Assembly: GCA_039636775.1 (NCBI GenBank)
Contig: CP143429.1
Span: forward strand, 2,666,001 to 2,730,000
Direction of reading: 5' to 3'
Source: Micrococcaceae bacterium Sec5.8
GTDB taxonomy: Bacteria; Actinomycetota; Actinomycetes; Actinomycetales; Micrococcaceae
DNA length: 64,000 bases
Of this stretch, positions 33,667 through 41,137 are shown piece after piece. A program made the translations under genes and the position numbers. How positions within the stretch are numbered: position 1 is the stretch's first letter; every line of letters begins with the position of its first letter. A model generated the notes under the pieces. That model was not told the origin of the DNA. It worked only from the letters and a program-made list of their open reading frames with translations, and did no database searches.

Positions 33667-35030
33667 TCGATTTTGACGTGCTCCGGGTTGAATCTGACAC
33701 CCTTACCGGCGGGCAGCAGTGTTACTTCCACCAGGGAGCGGATTACCTGCTTCTTGCTGGTCAGGGGCAGGGCTTCCCACGAGTTAGAAACGTCTTCTGC
33801 ACCTATCACGCCTGCCAGCGGATTTACGCCCTCAGCGGCGCTCATGGCTGTTTCCGCTTCCAATAGTGCGCGGCTAATCTTGGCGGACTGTTCCCTAACG
33901 GCGGTCGGAGATAAAAGCCCGTCAGCGAGCAACGCAGCGAGAGCATCACGGCGGCCCCGCAAATCGGTTGCAAGGGCCCGCAACTCGGCCACCTTGTCAG
34001 AGTCCACAAAAAGCTTTGATGCGTCTGCACGGGCGAGCCTGGCAACGATGACGGCGGTTACCAATTCGTCTACGGGCTCCATCTGCCTCTGTAGGCAGTA
34101 ACCGCCCAAGCACCGGTAGACCATGACTGACCGGCCCTTAGCCTTGTGCGGTGCGGCATAGAGCGGATTTCCGCATTTGTGGCATTTGACGATACCTGAC
34201 AGCAGATATTTTGAGTTGAGATCATCCGGGGCCGTGCGGCGTCGGGGGTCCATTAGAAGAACTTCCAGACGCTTGTGAGTTTCCACGTCGAGAATGGGCT
34301 CCCACTCTCCCGCGCCCATGTCTTCTCCGTTGTAGATCTGCTGCCCTGCGTACCGCGGATTCAACATAAGGCGGCGCACCTGGGTTACTCCCCACTTTCC
34401 GCCCGCGGTCGTCGTCTCCCCAGCGGCGTCCCATTCCCGCATAACGCTTGAAAGTGTCACGCCGGCTAATATCTGGTCAGCGCCGGAACGGATCAGCTCG
34501 GCCTCATCATCCACGACGAAAACCACGCCCTCCGGCGTTCGGTCGTACCCGAATGGGCGGCGACTCCAGAACGCCTTGCCGGCTTCGGCTCGCTGCCTAT
34601 TGGCCGCCTTCTGACGGTTCCCCTTGTGCTTGACCTCCATAGAGGCGATAGCGGTTAGGATCTGCGCTACTGCAACGCCTGTAGGGTCTCCTAGGTCCAG
34701 CGAAACCCCATGAACGCATGCGATGTTCACGCGGTGAGCCTGTCCAGCTTCGATGACGCGCGTTAGGTCCCGCATGTTTCGGGTGAGCCTATCCAGGTGC
34801 CAGACAACCAGACGCGTAACGGTCCCCTGCTCCATATCCTTCACCAGTTTTTCAAACGCGGGGCGATTCTTCCCGCTGCTGGCGCTAATGGAGTTGTCAG
34901 CGTAGACCTCCGGGGAATCCCAGCCCTTGGCATCGGCGTATTTCCGGCAGGATGACTCCTGGCGCTGAACAGCGGCTTCGAGTCCGGTCTTGTCTTCGGA
35001 CTGTCTTAGATAAATCGCGGTGCGCGGCAT
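33651..35030 (-). CDS. int: Large serine recombinase (integrase) of the element
   Basis: This 459-residue enzyme integrates and, with a directionality factor, excises the element. The resolvase domain has the nucleophile Ser11 in 'AIYLRQSEDKTGLEAAVQRQ', Arg residues in 'VVWHLDRLTRNMRDLTRVIE', and helix E with 'ILTAIASMEVKHKGNRQ'. The recombinase domain has 'RRPFGYDRTPEGVVFVVDDE' and 'LMLNPRYAGQQIYNGE'. The zinc ribbon carries 'IVKCHKCGNPLYA' and 'YRCLGGYCLQR', followed by a coiled coil near 345-400. ATG 35030 lies 44 bp from the attachment core, the normal placement beside attP. All catalytic parts look intact. Confidence 0.95.
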   Translation of the reverse strand: MPRTAIYLRQSEDKTGLEAAVQRQESSCRKYADAKGWDSPEVYADNSISASSGKNRPAFEKLVKDMEQGTVTRLVVWHLDRLTRNMRDLTRVIEAGQAHRVNIACVHGVSLDLGDPTGVAVAQILTAIASMEVKHKGNRQKAANRQRAEAGKAFWSRRPFGYDRTPEGVVFVVDDEAELIRSGADQILAGVTLSSVMREWDAAGETTTAGGKWGVTQVRRLMLNPRYAGQQIYNGEDMGAGEWEPILDVETHKRLEVLLMDPRRRTAPDDLNSKYLLSGIVKCHKCGNPLYAAPHKAKGRSVMVYRCLGGYCLQRQMEPVDELVTAVIVARLARADASKLFVDSDKVAELRALATDLRGRRDALAALLADGLLSPTAVREQSAKISRALLEAETAMSAAEGVNPLAGVIGAEDVSNSWEALPLTSKKQVIRSLVEVTLLPAGKGVRFNPEHVKIEWKKA

Positions 35031-35054
35031 GGTAGCCAGTCTAGCAAAGAAACA

Positions 35055-35933
35055 CTACAAGTTGACACCCGGCACCATCATTCCGATTTCTTTCTTTCCC
35101 GCCGATTCCATCAGTTCGCGCTTGGCCGTATCGCGGACGTCCTGGGCCTGCGCCCTCAGGACCTCGGCGAGCGGGGTGCCCCGTTCGATGGCTACAATCA
35201 GCCCGTCGACGAACCTCAGCAGGGGGCCGAGCTCGGTCCGGGAGGAAAATTCCTGGAGGGCTTCCGCCAGTGGCTTCCCTGCCCGGGTTTCCGCCAGGAC
35301 GCGGCCGAATTCTTTGGACAATTCTCCCCGCGCACTCCGGCACACCCGGTCGAGCGCGCCCGCGGCACTCTCGCCTGCACTGACGGCGAGGGCCATGAGT
35401 TCGGCAATGCTGGGGAACTCCGCCATCATGCGCGCTTCGCGCTTCCTGATCCGGGCACCCAGAAAATAATCCCGAAACATAACGCCGGCGGCGGCGCTGC
35501 CAAGCACCAGCACCACGGCCAGGAGGGGGTTGACACGTCCGGCAGCGCCGAAGAGCACCCACGCTCCGGCCGCGGCGACAAAGCCGCCGGCACCCCAAAG
35601 GAGTTGTTCTGCCCGGAAGTCGGCCGGTGATTTGGCGCTCCCGGCCCGCGATAAGCGGCGGTTCAGCGCTGAGGACCCCGGGTTCAGCTTTACCAGCCAG
35701 GTGACGGCGTCGCCGATGACCGGACGCAGGATTCGTTCCAGTGGCCCAAACGGAGTGATGTTCCCCGGCACGGTTCGCAGGAGACGGGATTCCAGGTTGT
35801 GCGCCTTCAGCTGGGGACGGATGCGTTCAACGAACGTCGCTGGCCGCAGAAACGGCAGTCTGACAAGCACCAACCAGACTCCGCTGCCGAGAAGGACTCC
35901 CCAGACGAGGGCAGCCGCCAGCTGCCCGGTCAT
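35055..35933 (-). pseudogene. tadC: tadC 5' part, truncated by the integrated element
   Basis: The open frame is 292 codons; about 288 are host tadC and the last four (Gly-Val-Asn-Leu) come from element DNA. It is a T2SSF/GspF-family inner-membrane protein: an N-terminal helix ('LAAALVWGVLLGSGVWLVLV'), a double helix near 115-160, the F domain 'MMAEFPSIAELMALAVSAGE' and 'LSKEFGRVLAETRAGKPLAE', ending 'GKKEIGMMVP'. The normal continuation is at 26295-26381. The final transmembrane helix is lost, so the Tad platform is probably non-functional while the element is present. It overlaps tadB by 4 bases. Confidence 0.92.
35074..35078. other. Attachment-site core, integrase-side junction of the integrated element
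   Basis: ACCAT (ATGGT on the minus strand) marks the switch from tadC codons to element DNA. The element-side arm reads GCCGGGTGTCAACTTGTAG away from the core; together with CTACTTTGCACGGCT at the other junction it gives a roughly palindromic attP, as expected for serine integrases. Confidence 0.75.
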
Positions 35934-36784
35934 CGCAGGACCCGCTCATCTGCCGGGAGCGCACCGATGCGGAGCATGACCGCGTATGAGAGAAGGGACA
36001 CCGCGAGGCCGCCCAGCAAAACCGCGGCCCCGAGGGGAGTGTTGTAGGCAGCGACCGCTTCCGGACGGCTTGCCAGCAGCACCAGGACCAGCCAGGGTGC
36101 CGCCACAGCCAGGCGGGCAGCGTTGATTGTCCAGGACTGCCGCGCCTCCAGCTCGCTCCGGGTGCGGGCGCTCTCGCGCAAGAATTCCGCGAGCGTGCCC
36201 AGCAGCCGCCCAAGGTCCGAACCGCCGACCTCCCTCGTCAGCCGAAGCGCTTCGATAATCCGATCAGCCACGGGATCAGCCAAGCGTTCCTTCAAGCGGG
36301 TCAGGGAGGGATCAAATTGCCCTCCCGAGCGGTAGTCGGACCCAAAGTCCCGGAACACCGGTCGAAGCTCGTCAGGTCCTTTGTCGCCCAACTGGATGAG
36401 GGCCTCCGGCAGCGAGAGGCCGGCACGGATCGCTGACCGAAGGTGGTCTACGACGTCAGGCCATAACTGGCGCAGGGCAGCGCTCCGCTTGCGCGCACGC
36501 CACTTGACGATGGCGACGGGCAGCCAACCGCCGAACAGTCCGAAACAGGCGGCGATCGGCGCCGACCTGGCCGCGGCGTAGAAGCCGAGCATCGTCACCG
36601 CTCCGACGCCGAGGCAAGTAGCCGCCAGGCCGGGGCCGCTGACCTTCTCAATTCCTGCCGAGCGCAACAGATCCTCCAGCCGGGTCCTTCGCGCCCCCGG
36701 CCTGGCCGCCTTGGGCTGTTCCCAGGCCGACCACCAGATGAGCAAGAGACCGGCGCCGGCGAGCATGCCGAGCAGTGCAGCCAT
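35930..36784 (-). CDS. tadB: TadB-like pilus-assembly platform protein
   Basis: This 284-residue T2SSF-family membrane protein has N-terminal helices ('AALLGMLAGAGLLLIWWSAW', ~1-20; ~60-100), then the cytoplasmic F domain 'LRQLWPDVVDHLRSAIRAGL' with 'SLPEALIQLGDKGPDELRPV', and two C-terminal helices. With TadC it forms the platform driven by the CpaF ATPase. ATG 36784 overlaps the cpaF stop by one base (TGATG), and the stop overlaps tadC by 4 bases. Confidence 0.88.
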   Translation of the reverse strand: MAALLGMLAGAGLLLIWWSAWEQPKAARPGARRTRLEDLLRSAGIEKVSGPGLAATCLGVGAVTMLGFYAAARSAPIAACFGLFGGWLPVAIVKWRARKRSAALRQLWPDVVDHLRSAIRAGLSLPEALIQLGDKGPDELRPVFRDFGSDYRSGGQFDPSLTRLKERLADPVADRIIEALRLTREVGGSDLGRLLGTLAEFLRESARTRSELEARQSWTINAARLAVAAPWLVLVLLASRPEAVAAYNTPLGAAVLLGGLAVSLLSYAVMLRIGALPADERVLR

Positions 36785-38007
36785 CAGCCCGCCTCCAACA
36801 ATGCGGCGACGTCGAAGCCCGCCCGGGCGAACTTCTCTGCTGCCGGCATCGAGTTGGCCCTGGGCAGCAATTGGCCATCTGCGACGGCGAAGACCATGGA
36901 GGACTCGATGATGCCGTTTTCCACCCGCCTGCCCAGCGACAGGATCTCCGTCACCTCTCTGCGTCCGCTGGCGTGCCGGGCACAGTGGACCACAAGGTCG
37001 ATGCAGGAAGCTACTGTGGGCACCACGAAGGCGCTTGAGATGTTCTCGCCAGCCAGCAACGGCAGTGTGCAGATCTTGGTAACGGCGTCGTGGGCCGAGT
37101 TGGCGTGGACGGTGCACATGCCCGGCAAGCCCGAGTTCAGCGCGATGAGCATGTCCAAACTTTCCGCCTCCCGGACTTCGCCCACCACCAACCGGTCAGG
37201 ACGCATGCGCAAAGCCTCTTTGACCAGCCTGCGCATGGGGATTTCGCCCTGGCCTTCAAGGTTCGGTTGCCTGCACTGCAGCCCCACGACGTCCCGCAGC
37301 GGAAACTGCAGCTCGAAGATCTCCTCGACCGTGATGACCCGCTCGCGGGTTCCGATGCTCGCGGCCAGACAGTTGAGCATGGTCGTCTTGCCGGCCTGGG
37401 TCGCTCCGGAAACCAGGATGTTCAACCCGCTGGCTACCGCCGCGCCCAGGAACCGCGCCGCCTGCGGGGTTAAGGTGCCGAGTTCCACCAGGTGCTCCAG
37501 CCTGCTGGCCTTCACAACGAATTTGCGGATGTTGATGGCCCAGTGCCGCCGTGTCACGTCCGGAATCACGACATGTAGCCGGGATCCGTCGGGGAGGGCG
37601 GCGTCCACAAAGGGCGAGGACATATCCAGCCGGCGGCCGGAGCTTTTCAGCATCCGTTCCACGAGGTCCCTGACCTGCTGGTCTGTGAGCGAGACCGAGG
37701 TCAGTTCGGATTCGCCGTTGCGTGCAACGTAGATCTCGCTCGGGGCATTGAGCCAGATTTCCTCGATGGCGGGATCATCGAGCAAGGGCTGCAGGGCGCC
37801 GAATCCGGCCACGGCGTCGAAGACAAACCGCCGGGCAGTCTCAAGCGGGCCGATGGGCGGGAGGGGAGCCAGCAGGGCACGCTCGTCGTAATCCAGAACC
37901 GCGGCCTCGACGAGGCGCCGGACTTCTCCGGTCTGCCTCAGGGGGTCGAGCCCGCGCCGGCGGATCAATTCACGGACTTCGTCCTCGACTATGCGTACAG
38001 CCTCCAC
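36784..38007 (-). CDS. cpaF: CpaF/TadA-family secretion ATPase of the Tad pilus
   Basis: This 407-residue VirB11/GspE-type ATPase has an N-terminal domain ('ALQPLLDDPAIEEIWLNAPS', 'SPFVDAALPDGSRLHVVIPD'), Walker A 'VSGATQAGKTTMLNCL', Walker B-like 'MRPDRLVVGEVREAESLDML' and the His box 'GLPGMCTVHANSAHDAV'. It powers assembly of Flp pili. GTG 38007 is chosen because GGGGG lies 7-11 bp upstream; an in-frame TTG at 38019 has no ribosome-binding site. It is the first gene of the tad operon. Confidence 0.93.
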   Translation of the reverse strand: MEAVRIVEDEVRELIRRRGLDPLRQTGEVRRLVEAAVLDYDERALLAPLPPIGPLETARRFVFDAVAGFGALQPLLDDPAIEEIWLNAPSEIYVARNGESELTSVSLTDQQVRDLVERMLKSSGRRLDMSSPFVDAALPDGSRLHVVIPDVTRRHWAINIRKFVVKASRLEHLVELGTLTPQAARFLGAAVASGLNILVSGATQAGKTTMLNCLAASIGTRERVITVEEIFELQFPLRDVVGLQCRQPNLEGQGEIPMRRLVKEALRMRPDRLVVGEVREAESLDMLIALNSGLPGMCTVHANSAHDAVTKICTLPLLAGENISSAFVVPTVASCIDLVVHCARHASGRREVTEILSLGRRVENGIIESSMVFAVADGQLLPRANSMPAAEKFARAGFDVAALLEAG

Positions 38008-38019
38008 AATGGCCCCCAA

Positions 38020-38306
38020 TATGACTGCCGGCCCCTGTCCCCGGGCGCCGCAACTGGGTTAAAGCTAGGGGCGCCCGGTCCTGAGGACAAGGGTCCGGAT
38101 GAGTGGATGTGGAAAACTTTCGGCATTTTTATAACAATTTTCACACAGGTAACACAGGAAACTCTGATCAACCAAATCCAGCGATGTTAGGGTGAGCGCG
38201 ATAAGTCAGACAACATTCTCAGATCCGGGACAGCATCGCCTTGCGAGGTCCGGGCGCGAGACTACCTTGACGCGGCTACCACCGTGTCGATGTTCCGGAG
38301 CGGCAC
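38020..38306. promoter_or_regulatory. Divergent cpaF / GH25 lysozyme intergenic region
   Basis: This 287-bp gene-free region contains an AT-rich island for this genome (about 38,108-38,185, with TTTTTATAACAATTTTCACA). It must hold the promoters of the tad operon and of the lysozyme gene. I cannot fix hexamers with confidence and see no strong palindrome. Confidence 0.4.
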
Positions 38307-40901
38307 ATGAAGCGGACCCTACTTCCTCCCCCCAGTCACCTCCGCAGCCGGGTGGGAGCCACACTCTTGGCCGCCTGCCTGCTGGCTGGTTCGGGGCTGG
38401 CTGCCCCGGCGGGTGCCGTCGAACCCACGCCGGGCGCCTCGGCGACACCTGCGCCCACCGTCCCGGCTCCGACGACGACGTCCCCGGGCCTGCCCGCTTC
38501 GGCCCCGGCGGCGCCCCGACCAGGCACTCCGACCGCTGCTAAGCAGGTCCCCACGCCGTCAGCCAGTCCCGCTGCATCAACCGATCGATCGTCGGCGGCA
38601 TACCGCGCCGCGATGGCCGCAGCCACCGTGGCCGGCGGGGCGGAGATGGGGCAAGGGAGCAGCGCCGCCCGCACAGGTGCCAGTGCCACCCTGAGGACAA
38701 CGACTGAAGCGTTGACGGCCGAAAGCACCTGGATGCCCCGCTTCGGTGTCCAGGGACTCGACGTGAGCTACTATCAGGCCGGCGTCAACTGGCAGCAGCA
38801 ATGGACCATGGGTGCCCGTTTTGCGTACATCAAGGCAACCGAGGGGAACTATTACTCCAACGCCGTTTTCGGGGCCCAGTATCGGGGATCCCGCGACGTC
38901 GGCATGATCCGCGGGGCCTACCACTACGCCAATCCGGCTGCGTCCTCGGGGGCTGACCAAGCGAAGATCTTCGTCCAAGGTGGCGGGGGGTGGACGGCCG
39001 ACGGCTATACGCTGCCTCCCGTGCTCGACTTTGAGGGAAATCCGTACGCCGGCCAGACCATCGGCGGCTACTACCAAGGCAACACCTGCTACGACATGTC
39101 CCCCGCCCAGCTGACGACGTGGGCCCGTGACTTCGGCAGGACCATGCAGGCGCTCACCGGCAGGCTTCCCATGCTGTACACCACCACGTCCTGGTGGAGC
39201 AACTGCGTGGGGGACCCTTCCGGTTTCGGCGACTGGCCGCTGTGGATCGCACGGTTCCCCGGGTCCCAGAGCGAAAGCCCGGGCGCCCTGCCCTCCAGCT
39301 GGGACACCTTCAGTGTCTGGCAATACAGCGAAAAGGGGCCTTTTGCCAACGGCGGGGACTCCAACGTCTGGAACGGAAACTACGCCGGACTGAGCGCCTT
39401 CGCGCGAAACAGCGTCTCGAGCGCCGCTTCCCTCGCGATTGCGGAGTTGGCGTCGGCGACGACGCAGTTGGGCGCCTCGACGTCGGGGGTGAGTTGCGGA
39501 TTGCGTAACGGCGGCTGTTTCCAGCTGTTCGGCAACGGGGCCGTGATCTGGTCCGCCGGCACCGGCGCCCAGGCCAGCCTGTACGGACCTGTCCGGGACG
39601 CCTGGGCCCGCACGGGCTCTGAAAACGGGCCCCTGGGCTACCCCACCAGCGCACTGATCTGCGGGATCCGTGACAAGGGCTGCTTCCAGACCTACGAAAA
39701 CGGTGAAATCCTCTACTCCGCCGCGTCCGGCGCGCAGCCCTCCACCGCCGGAGCGATCCGCACCGCCTACCGGAAAGCCGGCGCCGAAAACAGCGCCCTC
39801 GGCTACCCGACCAGCGGCGAGGTCTGCGGCCTCCGCAACTCCGGCTGCTACCAGAGCTACCAGCGCGGAGAAATCCTCTGGAGCCAGGCCACCGGCGCCC
39901 AGCTCTCCGAAGCAGGCCCCATCCGGACCGCCTACCGCAAAGCCGGCGCCGAAAACAGCGCCCTCGGATTCCCCACCAGCGGCAAAATCTGCGGACTTCC
40001 CCAAACAGGCTGCTACCAGGGCTTCCAAGCCGGCGCCATCATCCAAACCCCCGCCACCGGCGCCCAACTCAGCCCCAACGGACCCATCCGCACCGCCTGG
40101 GCGAACTCCGGCTTCGAAGGCGGCCCCCTGGGCTACCCCACCGGAGAAACCACCTGCGGCCTGGTCAACGGCGGCTGCTACCAGCCCTACCAAAAAGGTG
40201 CCATCCTCTGGTCCCCGGCCACCGGCGCCCAACTAAGCCTCAACGGACCCATCCGCACCGCCTGGGCCGGGACCCGCTACGAAACAGGGCCCCTGGGCTA
40301 CCCCACCAGCGCCGTCATCTGCGGCCTGAGCAACGGCGGCTGCTACCAGGCCTACCAACACGGCGAAATCCTCTACTCCACCGCCTCCGGCGCCAAGCCC
40401 ACCACCACCGGAGCCATCCGCACCCTCTACCGGAACAACGCCGCCGAAAACGGGCTCCTGGGCTACCCCACCAGCGCAGAGGTCTGCGGCCTGGTCAACA
40501 GCGGCTGCTACCAGAACTACCAAAAAGGCGCCATCATCTGGTCCCCCGCCACCGGAGCCCAACTCAGCCCCAACGGACCCATCCGCAACGCCTGGTCAGC
40601 CACCCGCTACGAAACCGGCCCCCTCGCCTACCCCACCACCGGAGTCGTCTGCGGCCTCGTCAAAAGCGGCTGCTACCAGAACTACCAAGGCGGCGCCATC
40701 ATCTGGTCCCCCACCACCGGAGCCCGACTCAGCCCCAACGGACCCATCCGCACCCTCTGGCAACAAACCGGCTTCGAAACAGGACGCCTCGGCTACCCCA
40801 CCGGAGCACAAACCTGCAACACCACCAAAACCACCTGCACCCAACCATTCACCGGCGGAAAAATCACCTGGACCACCACCCGCGGCGCCTACATCAACTA
40901 A
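38307..40901 (+). CDS. Secreted GH25 lysozyme with LGFP-repeat cell-wall-binding array
   Basis: This 864-residue exported protein has a signal peptide (~1-38, 'GATLLAACLLAGSGLAAPAG') and a Pro/Ala/Thr linker (~39-140). The glycoside hydrolase 25 domain (~148-370) shows 'GLDVSYYQAGVNWQQQW', 'FAYIKATEGNYY', the catalytic Asp-x-Glu in 'LPPVLDFEGNPY', and 'WPLWIARFPG'. From ~377 there are eight LGFP units plus a terminal one, each ~53 residues with a Cys pair ('CGLRNGGCFQ', 'CGLVNSGCYQ') and 'LGYPTS'. It should cleave peptidoglycan while held in the wall. GGAG precedes ATG 38307. The LGFP DNA is duplicated in the next gene. Confidence 0.92.
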   Translation: MKRTLLPPPSHLRSRVGATLLAACLLAGSGLAAPAGAVEPTPGASATPAPTVPAPTTTSPGLPASAPAAPRPGTPTAAKQVPTPSASPAASTDRSSAAYRAAMAAATVAGGAEMGQGSSAARTGASATLRTTTEALTAESTWMPRFGVQGLDVSYYQAGVNWQQQWTMGARFAYIKATEGNYYSNAVFGAQYRGSRDVGMIRGAYHYANPAASSGADQAKIFVQGGGGWTADGYTLPPVLDFEGNPYAGQTIGGYYQGNTCYDMSPAQLTTWARDFGRTMQALTGRLPMLYTTTSWWSNCVGDPSGFGDWPLWIARFPGSQSESPGALPSSWDTFSVWQYSEKGPFANGGDSNVWNGNYAGLSAFARNSVSSAASLAIAELASATTQLGASTSGVSCGLRNGGCFQLFGNGAVIWSAGTGAQASLYGPVRDAWARTGSENGPLGYPTSALICGIRDKGCFQTYENGEILYSAASGAQPSTAGAIRTAYRKAGAENSALGYPTSGEVCGLRNSGCYQSYQRGEILWSQATGAQLSEAGPIRTAYRKAGAENSALGFPTSGKICGLPQTGCYQGFQAGAIIQTPATGAQLSPNGPIRTAWANSGFEGGPLGYPTGETTCGLVNGGCYQPYQKGAILWSPATGAQLSLNGPIRTAWAGTRYETGPLGYPTSAVICGLSNGGCYQAYQHGEILYSTASGAKPTTTGAIRTLYRNNAAENGLLGYPTSAEVCGLVNSGCYQNYQKGAIIWSPATGAQLSPNGPIRNAWSATRYETGPLAYPTTGVVCGLVKSGCYQNYQGGAIIWSPTTGARLSPNGPIRTLWQQTGFETGRLGYPTGAQTCNTTKTTCTQPFTGGKITWTTTRGAYIN

Positions 40902-40918
40902 CCACCACCCTGGCCGCT
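39435..40918 (+). repeat. 1,484-bp direct repeat, copy 1 (LGFP array)
   Basis: The sequence from GCGATTGCGGAGTTGGCG to CACCCTGGCCGCT recurs at 42518-44001 with a constant offset of 3,083 bp. I found no mismatch in the segments compared by eye, and the two encoded arrays and their frame-shifted translations are identical. It includes the stop codon and 17 bp of 3' flank. Confidence 0.93.
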
Positions 40919-41137
40919 CGCCGCCTCCGCCGTACTGCCCCCACGCCCAATCCGCTGGATCAGCGCAGGAATTGTCCACCGTTGGCGCAGGAATTTTTGA
41001 CCCAGCAAAACTAATGGGCAGGTTCGGCATCGTTCCGCGGAATGGGCCCTAACCGCTCCCTAGACTGCCTACACTTCCCGGTCTCTCAACCGGGGCCTCT
41101 CCCTGTGGCTCCCGGCACCGCGTTCTTGAAGGAAACA

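Larger units (their letters stand above)
26377..35078. mobile_element. 8.7-kb serine-integrase element (phiRv1-like satellite/reduced prophage) inserted in tadC
   Basis: Both ends are defined by the split tadC gene and the shared ATGGT. Inside are a large serine integrase at one end, small overlapping genes, a primase-helicase, a capsid protein and a scaffold-like protein, all on the minus strand, and three small plus-strand genes at the other end. This order resembles M. tuberculosis phiRv1/phiRv2. No terminase, portal, prohead protease, tail or lysis gene is recognisable. The host locus is GC-rich and uniform; several element parts (27.5-28.1 kb, 33.0-33.7 kb) are visibly less GC-rich. Confidence 0.92.

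Noticed and set aside
38577..40232. Long Gly-rich open frame antisense to the GH25/LGFP gene, repeated at 41891-43315
   Set aside because: It copies itself with the LGFP repeat and is only the mirror of the array's codon bias; there is no start context or signal peptide.
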